The notes beneath the pieces were generated by a model. That model searched no databases and was not told the origin of the DNA. It was given only the letters and a program-made list of their open reading frames with translations. Below are positions 1 through 8,835 of a DNA stretch of 64,000 bases, piece after piece. Position 1 is the stretch's first letter; each line of letters opens with the position of its first letter. The translations under genes were made by a program, and so were the position numbers. Source of the stretch: Nocardia brasiliensis NBRC 14402 (lineage in GTDB: Bacteria; Actinomycetota; Actinomycetes; Mycobacteriales; Mycobacteriaceae); NCBI RefSeq assembly GCF_000308475.2, contig NZ_BAFT02000078.1, positions 1 through 64,000 on the forward strand, in the 5' to 3' direction.

Positions 1-15
1 GGCGCGACGTCGGCG

Positions 16-600
16 TTGGGTCCGGTGGCGGACGGGCGAGCGGCCGCACGACCGGGAGGTCGGCGGACACCAGGCCACGGACGCCCACGTTCCACAACTC
101 GACATAGGGTCGGATGGGCGGCGGCCGCGCGACTGGCGCGACTCGGCGTTGGGTCCGGTGGGCGACGGGGCAGCGGCCGCACGACCCGGGGGACGCGGCG
201 GACACCAGCCACGGACGCCCCCCGTCCCACGACCCGACGTCAGCTCGAATAGGCAGCGGCCGCACGACCCGGGGACACGGCGAACACCAGCCACGGACGC
301 CCCCGTCCCACAACTCGACGTCAGCTCGAATAGGCAGCGGCCGCACGACCCGGGGACACGGCGAACACCAGCCACGGACGCCCCCGTCCCACAACTCGAC
401 GTCAGCTCGAATAGGCAGCGGCCACACGACCCGGGGGGGGCGCGGCGGACACCAGGCCACGGACGCCCCACGTTCCACGACTCGACGTCAGCTCCGATAG
501 GCAGCGGCCGCACGACCCGGGGGGCGCGGCGGACGCGAGGCCGCGGACGTCCCCCGTTCCACGAGTCGGCGTCGGGTCGGGTGGGCGGCCGGGGCGCGAA
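16..600. repeat. Imperfect tandem repeat array, unit about 81-86 bp
   Basis: Two adjacent 81-bp units, 241-321 and 322-402, are identical. They are followed by diverged units of 86 bp (403-488) and 84 bp (489-572), and preceded by more degenerate copies back to about position 20. Each unit carries a GCGGCCGC-like core followed by ACGACCCGGGG. The reading frames through it are low-complexity Arg/Pro/Gly with no start or ribosome site I would trust, so I treat the array as non-coding. The window begins inside or close to it, so its left end is unknown. Confidence 0.85.
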
Positions 601-782
601 AACCCCTCTTCGGCAACCCCTTTCATGACTACCCTGCCTCGCACACGCCGCGTGGGGCAGGCCTGGGCGGTGGGAACCAACTGGTCGCAACTGGGGAGTG
701 CGAGGCTGGCCGGCGGAGAGGGGGTTCAATTACGGTCCCCATACCTGACGGGCACGCCATTGTCCGCGGTTCATGGAATGGG

Positions 783-2699
783 GTGGGTTCATTGGCTTTC
801 ATTCAGCGTCCGTTCGAAGCGGTGTCGCGATCGCGGCGCTCACTGGCACGTGCCGTGGCGGTGGTAGCCATGGTCGGGGCTTTGACGACGGAAGGACTCG
901 TGCTGGCACAGCCGAGTCCGACGCCCCCGCCTGCCACCGGGACCACGACGCCGACGCCGCCGACAGCAACGAAGGCGCCGAACGCTACGCCGTCGACTAC
1001 GACCGCTGCGCCGGGCTCGACGACGCTCGTCCCGAGCGGGCCACCTCGATCGAGCCCGCCGACATCGAGCCCGCCGACATTCGGCCCGCCGACATCCGGC
1101 CCGCCGACATCGAGCCCGCCCGCATCCGGCTCGCCGGCAACGACCTCGACCGCGCCGACCTCGGCGCCGGAGAGCCGATGCGCTCCCGGAGCGAAGACGA
1201 AGCCGGGAACTTGGGCTCCGACACCCAACCCCCGCCCCACGATCGAGCCGGGGAAGATGCGTTCGGACTGCGAAGCCATTCCCGACGGATTCAGCAAGGC
1301 CCAGGCGGACAAGGCCGAGACGATGGAGGCCGCCGCGGCCGTGCGCCCGGACCACCGGTCCACCCGCGAAACACCGGGCTGCCAGGTGTATTGGCCGGCA
1401 CCATACGAGGTGTGCGGCGCGATTCGCGACAAATACAACGAACTCGGCGGACCGAACAGTTTCCTGTTGTTTCCCACCAGCAACGAGTTGACCAACCCGG
1501 ATGGTGTCGGTAAGCGCTCGACGTTCCAGAACGGCCCCATTTACTGGTCCCCGGCCGGCGGTGCCCATCCCGTGGTCAATCACTTCTTCGCCGCCTGGCA
1601 ACGCAACGGCTGGGAAGGCGGACCGCTCGGATACCCGACGTCGGACGAGGCCGTCAATCCCGACGGAGTAGGCCGCCGCCAGTACTTTCAAGGCGGCACG
1701 ATCTACTGGAAACTCAACGAGGCCTACTACGTGGCGGGCGCGATCCGGGACAAGTGGGGCGAAACCGGTTGGGAGGGTGGTTGGCTCGGCTACCCGAGCA
1801 CCGATGAGACCGTGTTGCCCGATGGGCAGGGGCGGATGAATCGCTTTCAGAACGGTGTCATCTACTGGTCTCCCGGCACCGGCGCGCACCCTGTGGGTGG
1901 ATCGATCCTCGACAAATGGGCAAAAGCCGGCTACGAACGCAGCACGTTCGGTTACCCCACCGGGGACCAGACCAGCCGCGACAACAACGTGACCGTCGAG
2001 CAACAGTTCCAGGGCGGCCTGTTGACGGCTCCCGGCCCGGCCGCGACGGAACTGGCCTACCTCAATCCCGGCACGACCGGCGAGCAGCAGATAGCGGCCG
2101 CGCAGCGGTGGGCGCAGCAGATCGCCGCTCCGGTCATCGATGTGCTCGTCGAGGCACTACGCAAGGCGCGGGAGTACACCGAGGTCAAGAGCCCGGACGG
2201 TCCCTCCGAAGACGACTACGAGAATCTTCCGGACGCCAGGGGTAAGGGCGACATCTTCTATGCTGATTCGAGCCCGGACCTCGTGGTGATCAATAAGCTG
2301 GTCAACCATGGGCACAACGGGATCTACGTGTCGACGACGAACACCGTCGAAGCGGCACAGGGCAAGGGTGTGCACGAGATCGACAATCGCACCGCGACAA
2401 ACGGGGGACGCCGACAGGTACGCAAACCACAGCTGGGCTGGATCGAGACCTCCGATGCCATCCGCACCTCGGCGGTGACCTTCGCCCGCGCCAAACTCGG
2501 GAAGTCCTACAACAACAACTTCGCCTGGAACCGCAATGTCGAGGACGATCAGTACAACTGCTCGCAGATCGTCTGGGCCGCATACATGCACGCGTCCAAC
2601 GGCGACATCGACATGAAGGACAGCTTCCCGAATCCGACGCCCTCGGTATATCCCAAGGAACTCTTCAAATCCGGGTGGGTACGCAAGTATTACCCGTGA
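783..2699 (+). CDS. Exported LGFP-repeat protein with C-terminal papain-like (YiiX/NlpC-type) domain
   Basis: This is a 638-residue secreted, probably cell-wall-associated, protein. The start used is GTG; a later ATG at 870 would shorten the signal peptide. Residues 20-42 form a signal peptide ending near LAQP. Residues 43-150 are a Pro/Ser/Thr linker with PPTS-type repeats. Residues 215-415 hold about four LGFP repeats (LGYPTSDE, WLGYPSTDE, FQGGTIYW and similar), a module known from actinobacterial envelope proteins and thought to bind arabinogalactan or peptidoglycan. Residues 485-638 resemble a permuted papain-fold peptidase: His509/His511 in NHGHNGIYV and a likely catalytic Cys593 in YNCSQIVW. 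A role in cell-wall hydrolysis or amidase chemistry is inferred. The substrate is unknown. Confidence 0.85.
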   Translation: MGSLAFIQRPFEAVSRSRRSLARAVAVVAMVGALTTEGLVLAQPSPTPPPATGTTTPTPPTATKAPNATPSTTTAAPGSTTLVPSGPPRSSPPTSSPPTFGPPTSGPPTSSPPASGSPATTSTAPTSAPESRCAPGAKTKPGTWAPTPNPRPTIEPGKMRSDCEAIPDGFSKAQADKAETMEAAAAVRPDHRSTRETPGCQVYWPAPYEVCGAIRDKYNELGGPNSFLLFPTSNELTNPDGVGKRSTFQNGPIYWSPAGGAHPVVNHFFAAWQRNGWEGGPLGYPTSDEAVNPDGVGRRQYFQGGTIYWKLNEAYYVAGAIRDKWGETGWEGGWLGYPSTDETVLPDGQGRMNRFQNGVIYWSPGTGAHPVGGSILDKWAKAGYERSTFGYPTGDQTSRDNNVTVEQQFQGGLLTAPGPAATELAYLNPGTTGEQQIAAAQRWAQQIAAPVIDVLVEALRKAREYTEVKSPDGPSEDDYENLPDARGKGDIFYADSSPDLVVINKLVNHGHNGIYVSTTNTVEAAQGKGVHEIDNRTATNGGRRQVRKPQLGWIETSDAIRTSAVTFARAKLGKSYNNNFAWNRNVEDDQYNCSQIVWAAYMHASNGDIDMKDSFPNPTPSVYPKELFKSGWVRKYYP

Positions 2700-2731
2700 C
2701 TCTGCTACGAGAAGGTGGGAACTTCGCTCGC

Positions 2732-3892
2732 ATGGTGTGTGTCAGGGGCCGGTGGGTCGCCGGATCGGTTGCGTTGGTGCTGGCGCTGACGGCTTCTTGC
2801 GCGGACCGGCGGGAGTATCCCGGGGACGAGGTGGGTGGGGTGCCGGGTGGAGCGGTCGGGGCGGTGGTGGTCGGGCCGCTCGGGTTGGAAGCGGTCGGGG
2901 ACGAAGATCGGACAATGCTTTTCGTGTTCGATCAGGAGGGGCGGGTGGTCGGGAAAGCGATCGGAGCTGCGGTCAGCAATAGTCGGGTGCTCGCCGGCTC
3001 GGGGCGGATCGTGACCTCGTTCGCCGATTCGGTGTCGGCGCTGGCGGGCAACGGCCGCGAGCAGTTCGGGATCGAGCGGGAATCCATTGTGCAGGCCGCC
3101 GCCGGGCAACCCGGTAGCGGCGCGGCCACCATCTGGTACAACACCGGAGTTGTCAACGGCGAGTACGTCAATCGCTTCGTGTCGATCGGCGCGGGCGAGG
3201 CGATGCGGGCCGGACAGGTCGCGGGGATCGTCGGAACCACCTCGTACTGCGGGGAATCCAATTACGCGGTGGTGCGGCAATCGTTCGTCGGCACCGAGCA
3301 GAACCCGACGAAGAACTGGCTCTACGCACTCGGTGCGAACAACACTCCGGTGGCGCGCGGCCAGTGGGACTACGACCCGGAATTCCGGCCGGTGACAACG
3401 ACTTCCGCGTGCACCGAGGACGGCGGCGAACTGGTCACGCTGTACGCGTCCGAGCAGACCGCGACCGGCACGGGTACCGGCCTGACGTTGGTGAGATTTC
3501 GTACGGCCGACGGCGCACGCACCGAAACCGCCTTGCACATGCCCGATTTCGGCTGGGAAACGCATCGCGGTTCGTTGACGGTGGCGCACGGCAAGCTGTA
3601 CTGGATCACCAGGAACGGTGACGTGCTTTCGGTGCCGCTGGACGGGACGAACACCGTGGCCAAGGAGTGGACCGTGCACGGACCGCGCGACAAGGTCGCG
3701 TTGTCGGTGCACGGACCCACCGTGTCGGCGATCAGCTATCGCGGCAAAGCCGAGTACTCCCGGTACGAACTCGCGACGGGTCGCCGCCTCGCCGGGCCGG
3801 TCGCGCTCCCCTGGCTCGACGACATCGAGGGGAGCGAGACCGAAAGCGGCGGCAGCATCTACTCCGTCGCCGATATGACCGGGCTCGGCTGA
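2732..3892 (+). CDS. Putative lipoprotein of unknown function
   Basis: The protein is 386 residues long. The ATG at 2732 was chosen because GAAGGTGG lies 13 bases upstream and because it places a signal peptide (residues 8-22) directly before the lipobox LTASC, with Cys23 as the lipidation site. The body (residues 50-386) is rich in short beta-like segments with repeated GS/GT turns, reminiscent of a WD40/PQQ-like propeller, but I do not recognise a defined family. It starts 32 bases after the upstream LGFP gene, so the two may be co-transcribed. The probable location is the outer face of the cytoplasmic membrane. Confidence 0.75.
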   Translation: MVCVRGRWVAGSVALVLALTASCADRREYPGDEVGGVPGGAVGAVVVGPLGLEAVGDEDRTMLFVFDQEGRVVGKAIGAAVSNSRVLAGSGRIVTSFADSVSALAGNGREQFGIERESIVQAAAGQPGSGAATIWYNTGVVNGEYVNRFVSIGAGEAMRAGQVAGIVGTTSYCGESNYAVVRQSFVGTEQNPTKNWLYALGANNTPVARGQWDYDPEFRPVTTTSACTEDGGELVTLYASEQTATGTGTGLTLVRFRTADGARTETALHMPDFGWETHRGSLTVAHGKLYWITRNGDVLSVPLDGTNTVAKEWTVHGPRDKVALSVHGPTVSAISYRGKAEYSRYELATGRRLAGPVALPWLDDIEGSETESGGSIYSVADMTGLG

Positions 3893-3900
3893 GGCGGGGC

Positions 3901-4941
3901 TCAGTCGCAGAGGCCGCGCAACTGCTCGATCAGCTTGACCCGCTCGGCCGGGGTGGCCGCCATCGGGACCACGTTCAGCACCGTCGCACCTGCCTCGGCG
4001 AACGCGGCGATCCGCTCCTTGACGTAGCCCGCCGGGCCGACCAGCGAGACGTCGCGCGCCAGCGCGTCGGGGACCGCCTTGGCCGCCTCTTCCTTCTTGC
4101 CCGCCAGGTACAGCTCCTGGATGCGGTCGGCTTCGGCGCCGTAGCCGTACTTGGTGGCCAGCGTGTGATAGAAGTTCTTGCCCTTGGCGCCCATGCCGCC
4201 GATATAGAGGGCCAGATACGGTTTGACGAACGCCAGCAGCGGTTCGACGTTGTCGCCGATGGCCAGCGCCGGACCCGCGTAGACCTGCAGGTCGCCGAGT
4301 TGCGGGTCGCGTTTGGCCAGACCGGCGGCCAGGGCATCGCCCCACACGTCCTTCGCCTTCTCCGGCAGGAAGAAGACCGGCTGCCAGCCTTCGGCGATCT
4401 CCGCGGTCAGCTCGACGTTCTTCGGGCCGAGCGAGGCGAGCAGCACCGGAATCCGTTCGCGCACCGGGTGATTGATGAGCTTGAGCGCCTTGCCGAGCCC
4501 GGTGCCCTGTCCTTCGGGCAGCGGGATCTGGTAGTACTTGCCGTGGTATTCGAGCCGCTCGCGCCGCCACACCTTGCGGCAGATCTCCACCAGTTCCCGG
4601 GTGCGGCCGATCGGCGCGTCGTAGGGCACGCCGTGGAAGCCCTCGATCACCTGCGGGCCCGAGGCGCCGAGGCCGAGGATGTAGCGGCCGTCGGAGACGA
4701 AGTCGAGACCGGCCGCGGTCATCGCGGTCAGGCTGGGCGTACGGGTGTAGATCTGCAGGATGCCGGAGGCCAGCTCCAGCCGTGACGTCTTGGCCGCGAG
4801 GTAGCCGAGCGCGCTCACCGCGTCGTAGGAATAGGCCTCGGGCACGAACACGATGTCCAGACCGGCCCGTTCGAGGTCCACGACCTCGGCGGCCGCCTCT
4901 TTGAAACCGCCCGAGTAGTTGATGCTCAATCCGATCCGCAT
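3901..4941 (-). CDS. LLM-class F420-dependent oxidoreductase
   Basis: A 346-residue bacterial luciferase-like monooxygenase-fold enzyme. The start was taken at the ATG giving MRIGLSINYSGG; an ATG four codons upstream is also possible. Conserved family features are visible: the N-terminal strand with GGFKEAA, FVPEAYSYDA, DGRYILGLGASG (cofactor-binding loop) and the C-terminal VKERIAAFAEAGATVLNV segment that closes the barrel. In actinobacteria these proteins use coenzyme F420 to reduce or oxidise small substrates. The individual substrate cannot be read from sequence. It is convergent with the lipoprotein gene ending 8 bases away and is one of two LLM enzymes here. Confidence 0.87.
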   Translation of the reverse strand: MRIGLSINYSGGFKEAAAEVVDLERAGLDIVFVPEAYSYDAVSALGYLAAKTSRLELASGILQIYTRTPSLTAMTAAGLDFVSDGRYILGLGASGPQVIEGFHGVPYDAPIGRTRELVEICRKVWRRERLEYHGKYYQIPLPEGQGTGLGKALKLINHPVRERIPVLLASLGPKNVELTAEIAEGWQPVFFLPEKAKDVWGDALAAGLAKRDPQLGDLQVYAGPALAIGDNVEPLLAFVKPYLALYIGGMGAKGKNFYHTLATKYGYGAEADRIQELYLAGKKEEAAKAVPDALARDVSLVGPAGYVKERIAAFAEAGATVLNVVPMAATPAERVKLIEQLRGLCD

Positions 4942-5059
4942 GGCACTCAACATAACGCCGTATACGGGCGGCCGGTGCAGTGGGCCGGGTGCGACGGCCA
5001 ACCGGTAGCGTTGACCGCGCACCGCTCCCCCTCGCCGGATATCGAAAGGCCACCCACCC

Positions 5060-5719
5060 GTGTCGCAGCCGAGCACGTCGTCCCAGGAAACAGCATCGTC
5101 CTTCGGCGCGGCCACGCTCGCGCAGTACCTGTCCGACCTGGCCGCCAAGATCCCCGCGCCCGGCGGCGGCGCGGTCGCCGCGCTGCACGCCGCGCAGGCC
5201 GCCGCCCTGGTCGCGATGGTCGCGCGCTACACCACCCGGGCCAAGGACGCTGACAACCGGCCCGTGGTCGACCGTGTCATCGAGGCCGCCGACGCCGCCC
5301 GGGGCCGGGCGCTCGCCCTCGCCGACGCCGACGCCGCCGCGTTCACCGCGGTGGGCGCGGCCTACAAGCTGCCCAAGGGCACGCCCGAAGAAGAGTCCGC
5401 CCGCACGGCGGCCATCAATGCCGCGCTGCTGGAGGCGGCGCGGGTGCCGGCCGCCGTCGTCGACGAGGCCGACGAGGTGCTCTCGCTGGCCGGCGAGCTG
5501 TTCCCGATCGGCAACCCGAACGTGGTCACCGATATCGGCGCCGCCGCCGACGCGTGCCGCGCCGCCGCCGCGAGCTCGCAGCTCAATATCGAGATCAACG
5601 TGGCCTCGCTGCCCGCCGCCGAGGGCGACCGTTTCGCTCCGGTGCTGCTCCGGATCGAGGAGCTGGTGGCCCGCGCCGACGCGCTGCACGCCGACGTGGT
5701 GCACGCCCTGCGCAAGTAG
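5060..5719 (+). CDS. Cyclodeaminase/cyclohydrolase family protein (FTCD C-terminal-like)
   Basis: A 219-residue mostly helical protein matching the formimidoyltetrahydrofolate cyclodeaminase family. Key signs are PAPGGGAVAALHAAQAAALV near residues 36-56, the SLAGELFPIGNPNVVTDIGAA segment (residues 137-157), and NIEINVASL near residue 178, all typical of the family. Stand-alone versions in actinobacteria are usually annotated as methenyltetrahydrofolate cyclohydrolase-like, acting in one-carbon metabolism, but the exact reaction is unproven. The start is GTG. It lies between two F420-dependent enzymes, so its transcription may be linked to the downstream one. Confidence 0.85.
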   Translation: MSQPSTSSQETASSFGAATLAQYLSDLAAKIPAPGGGAVAALHAAQAAALVAMVARYTTRAKDADNRPVVDRVIEAADAARGRALALADADAAAFTAVGAAYKLPKGTPEEESARTAAINAALLEAARVPAAVVDEADEVLSLAGELFPIGNPNVVTDIGAAADACRAAAASSQLNIEINVASLPAAEGDRFAPVLLRIEELVARADALHADVVHALRK

Positions 5720-5816
5720 CCCGCGGGTTTCCGGTCCGCCCGGCCGGGTATGTCGGCGCTGAACGCCAGGTGAGCACGGTCGAACGGCCGTGCCCGACAG
5801 TGCCGAGGAGGTAGCC

Positions 5817-6782
5817 GTGCAGCTCGGATACAAGTTGGCCGCGGAGGCATTCGGGCCGAAAGAACTGATGCGCCAAGCGATTCGGGCGGAGTCGGCGGGA
5901 TTCGACTTCGTCGAGATCAGCGATCACTACCATCCGTGGTTGGACGAACAGGGCCATTCCCCGTTCGCCTGGACCGTGCTCGGCGCGATCGCCGCGCAGA
6001 CCGAACGGATCGGCCTGGCCACCGGCGTGACCTGCCCGACGGTGCGCTACCACCCGGCGATCATCGCGCAGGCCGCGGCGACGCTGGCGCTGGTCTCCGA
6101 CGGCCGGTTCACGCTGGGCGTCGGTTCCGGTGAGCGGTTGAACGAGCATGTGGTCGCCCGCGAGTTCCCGGACGCCCGGATCCGGCAGGAGATGTTGCGC
6201 GAGGCGCTGGAGATCATCCGGCTGCTGTGGCGCGGCGGTTATCAGTCCTACGACGGGCGCTACCTGTCGCTGTCGGACGCGCGGGTTTTCGATCTGCCCG
6301 AGCAGTTGCCCGTGATCGCGGTCGCGGCCAGTGGGCCGCCGTCGGCCCGGATCGCCGCCGAACTCGGCGACGGACTGTTCGCCACCGAGCCGAAGCCGGA
6401 GATCATCGGGCACTATCGCGACAGCGGCGGGGACGGTCCCCGCTACGCCGAGGTGCCCATGGCGTGGGCCCTCGACGAGTCGACCGCGGCCAAGGCGGTG
6501 CTGGAGACCAGCCGCTGGGCACTCACCGGCTGGAAGGTGATGAGCGAACTGCCCAACCCGGTGAATTTCGACGCGGCGTCGCGCACCGTGCGCGAAGAGG
6601 ACGTGCTGGCGCAATTCGCCTGTGGCCCAGACCCTTCCCGCTACGTCGAGGTCGCGCAGCAGTACGTCGACGCAGGTTTCGACCATCTGGTCATGCAGAA
6701 CGCGGGACCGGACCCGGACGGCTTCATCGATTTCTTCCAGCAGGAACTCGAACCCCGGCTGCGCACCCTCGAGCCGTCCTGA
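5817..6782 (+). CDS. F420-dependent LLM oxidoreductase, F420-glucose-6-phosphate dehydrogenase-like
   Basis: A 321-residue luciferase-fold enzyme of the F420-dependent family related to glucose-6-phosphate dehydrogenase (Fgd). The GTG start at 5817 follows a good ribosome site (GAGGAGGTAG, 5805-5814). Diagnostic motifs are the N-terminal LGYKLAAEAFGP, FVEISDHYHPW (residue positions near 35-45), TERIGLATGVTCPT, DGRFTLGVGSGERLNEHV and the C-terminal AGFDHLVMQNAGPD. The acid/base-type His in SDHYHPW is retained. Fgd itself supplies reduced F420; this paralogue may act on a different sugar phosphate or hydroxy compound. True Fgd identity cannot be decided here. Confidence 0.87.
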   Translation: MQLGYKLAAEAFGPKELMRQAIRAESAGFDFVEISDHYHPWLDEQGHSPFAWTVLGAIAAQTERIGLATGVTCPTVRYHPAIIAQAAATLALVSDGRFTLGVGSGERLNEHVVAREFPDARIRQEMLREALEIIRLLWRGGYQSYDGRYLSLSDARVFDLPEQLPVIAVAASGPPSARIAAELGDGLFATEPKPEIIGHYRDSGGDGPRYAEVPMAWALDESTAAKAVLETSRWALTGWKVMSELPNPVNFDAASRTVREEDVLAQFACGPDPSRYVEVAQQYVDAGFDHLVMQNAGPDPDGFIDFFQQELEPRLRTLEPS

Positions 6783-7025
6783 TCAGTCCGGCGCGTGCCA
6801 CGGGGTGAGTGCGATCTTGCCCCGCATGCAAGCCGCTGATCTGCACGAACGATCGTTTGGTGGGACTTTCGGCGGGTTTGGCGGACGGCAAGGCGGGTAG
6901 GCAACATAGAGAGGGGCATGGTCCGGTTACGACTGGACTACGGCCGGGATCGATTCGTGGATCGAGTTGATCATGAGGCCTAAAATTGCATTCTTGCCTA
7001 CCCATATCTCGTAAGGGGTGGAGCC

Positions 7026-7775
7026 ATGAGAAATGTGCTCCGGTATCTGTTCTTGATGATCTTGGTCGCGGCAATGGCCATCTGGTGGTCCGGTACCGCG
7101 ACGGCCGGTATGGCCGGTACGGCGACAGCCAATCCGATCGAACTGATCGGGCCATCCGACGGGCAGGTGGTGGGCGTCGCCCACCCGGTCACCATCCGGT
7201 TCGCGCAACCGGTCGCCGATCGGGCCGCCACGGAACGCACCGTCGATATCCGGGCCACCGATCCACTGCCCGGCACGTTCGCGTGGACGACCGACCGGGA
7301 GGTCGTCTGGACGCCGACCGGGTATCTGCCCACCAACGCCCGGATCAGCGTCGGCGTCGGCCAGGCCCGCACCGAATTCCGTACCAACGTAGGCGTTTAC
7401 GGTGACGCCGATATGTCCGCCCACACCTTCACGCTGACCGTCGGCGGCGAATCCAGGACAATGCCCGCCTCGATGGGCAAGCCCGGCTTCGAGACGCCGT
7501 CCGGCCGGTTCCCGGTGCTGGAGAAGGCACGCTCGGTCGTGTTCGACTCCAGGACGATCGGCATCCCGCTGAGTTCGCCCGAGGGCTATGTGATCAACGG
7601 CGAATTCGCCGAGCGCCTGACTTGGGGCGGGGTGTACATCCATTCCGCGCCGTGGTCGGTGGAGCAGCAGGGCAACTCGAACGTGAGCCACGGCTGCATC
7701 AACCTGGCCCCGGATGACGCCGCGTGGGTCTACTACACGATCAATATCGGCGATCCCGTCACCACGCACTGGTGA
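7026..7775 (+). CDS. L,D-transpeptidase (YkuD domain)
   Basis: A 249-residue exported enzyme that would form 3-3 crosslinks in peptidoglycan or attach proteins to it. An N-terminal hydrophobic segment (residues 5-28) acts as signal or anchor. Residues 36-122 form an Ig-like (Big_10-type) domain seen in mycobacterial Ldt enzymes. The YkuD catalytic domain covers residues 130-249, with His206 and the SHGCINL motif holding His222 and catalytic Cys224. It is shorter than typical two-Ig mycobacterial Ldts. The start ATG is preceded by GTAAGGGGTGG. A stem-loop follows at 7786-7813. Confidence 0.93.
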   Translation: MRNVLRYLFLMILVAAMAIWWSGTATAGMAGTATANPIELIGPSDGQVVGVAHPVTIRFAQPVADRAATERTVDIRATDPLPGTFAWTTDREVVWTPTGYLPTNARISVGVGQARTEFRTNVGVYGDADMSAHTFTLTVGGESRTMPASMGKPGFETPSGRFPVLEKARSVVFDSRTIGIPLSSPEGYVINGEFAERLTWGGVYIHSAPWSVEQQGNSNVSHGCINLAPDDAAWVYYTINIGDPVTTHW

Positions 7776-7785
7776 GCAACCGCCA

Positions 7786-7813
7786 CCGTCACCGCACGAC
7801 AGCGCGGTGACGG
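7786..7813 (+). terminator. Stem-loop after the L,D-transpeptidase gene
   Basis: Perfect 10-bp arms CCGTCACCGC (7786-7795) and GCGGTGACGG (7804-7813) enclose an 8-base loop, 11 bases after the stop codon. There is no U-tract, as is common in high-GC actinobacteria, so the terminator role is inferred. Confidence 0.55.
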
Positions 7814-7920
7814 CGGTCCGCAGGCTGTGACGGGCGCCACCCGGTACTACGGCTCCGATTCGTGCCATGATCGAGCAAATGGGACACACGGTCTCTTTCG
7901 ATGGCATCAGGAGCTGACGG

Positions 7921-8829
7921 ATGGCACCACGTTCGGACATCGAATTCCGTTCGCACGGAACGACACTGCGCGGCTGGCTGTATCGCCCCGAGACCGTGGA
8001 CGGCGACGTCCCCCTGGTCGTGCTGGCGCACGGGCTCGGCGCGGTGAAGGAGATGCGCCTCGACGCTTTCGCCGCACGTTTCGCCGCCGCCGGCATCGCC
8101 GCCCTGGTCTTCGACTATCGGCATTTCGGCGCGAGCGATGGTACGCCGCGTCAACTGCTGAGCATCAGCCGCCAGTTGGCGGACTGGTCGGCGGCGATCG
8201 ACTACGCGAGCACCCTCGACGGGATCGATCCGTCCCGAATCGCTTTGTTCGGCACATCTTTCAGCGGCGGCCACGTGCTGCAGGTGGCGGCACGGGACCG
8301 GCGCGTCGCGGCGGTCGTCTCGCAGTGCCCGTTCACCGACGGACCGACCTCGGCGACGACCGTCGGGCTGCGGCCGCTGCTGGGCATCGCGGTCCGGGCC
8401 GGGCTGGACGTCGGCGCGGCCGTGCTGCGCCGCGCGCCGGTCACCGTCCCGCTGACCGGCGCGCCCGGCACGACGGCCCTGATGAACGCGCCGGACGCCG
8501 CCCCCGGCTACACCGGCCTGGTGCCCGCCGAGTTCACCCACCACGATGCGATCGCCGCACGGATCGGGCTCACCCTCCCCCTGTACCGGCCCGGCCGCGC
8601 TCTGCGCAAGATCGCCTGCCCGGTCTTCCTCGGCGTTTGCCTGACCGACAGCGTGGCGCCGCCCGGCCGCACCCTGCGCTACGCCGCGGCCGCCGGGCCG
8701 AACGTCGAGGTGCACGAGTACCGGGCGGGCCACTTCGACATCTACGTGTCGCCCGATTTCGACCAGGTCATGGCCGACGAAACCGCCTTCCTGGTCGAGC
8801 ATCTGCGGGTGCGCCCGACCTCGGCCTGA
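7921..8829 (+). CDS. Alpha/beta hydrolase
   Basis: A 302-residue cytoplasmic alpha/beta-hydrolase-fold protein without a signal peptide. The oxyanion region is LVVLAHGLGAVKEM (residues 32-45), the nucleophile is Ser113 in GTSFSGG, and a late His lies in RAGHFDIYV near residue 279. It resembles the actinobacterial dienelactone-hydrolase/acetylxylan-esterase-like group. The substrate is not predictable. An AGGAG ribosome site precedes the ATG. It ends 6 bases from the convergent ABC exporter gene. Confidence 0.85.
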   Translation: MAPRSDIEFRSHGTTLRGWLYRPETVDGDVPLVVLAHGLGAVKEMRLDAFAARFAAAGIAALVFDYRHFGASDGTPRQLLSISRQLADWSAAIDYASTLDGIDPSRIALFGTSFSGGHVLQVAARDRRVAAVVSQCPFTDGPTSATTVGLRPLLGIAVRAGLDVGAAVLRRAPVTVPLTGAPGTTALMNAPDAAPGYTGLVPAEFTHHDAIAARIGLTLPLYRPGRALRKIACPVFLGVCLTDSVAPPGRTLRYAAAAGPNVEVHEYRAGHFDIYVSPDFDQVMADETAFLVEHLRVRPTSA

Positions 8830-8835
8830 CCGCGC

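Noticed and set aside
1..600. CRISPR array
   Set aside because: Units are contiguous 81-86-bp tandem repeats with no spacers, and no cas gene is present.
1040..1150. Pentapeptide-like repeat (PADIE/PADIR) in an alternative frame
   Set aside because: It is the out-of-frame reading of the Pro/Ser/Thr linker repeats in the LGFP gene, and its frame has no ribosome site or domain continuation.
2705..5833. Very long minus-strand open frame spanning several genes
   Set aside because: It is low-complexity Arg/Gly/Pro sequence antisense to or out of frame with four well-supported genes; high GC content keeps it open.
7921..8829. OleB-like partner of the beta-lactone cluster
   Set aside because: It is an alpha/beta hydrolase 18 kb away with a Ser nucleophile in GTSFSGG; OleB is a haloalkane-dehalogenase-like enzyme with an Asp nucleophile and is usually beside oleC.
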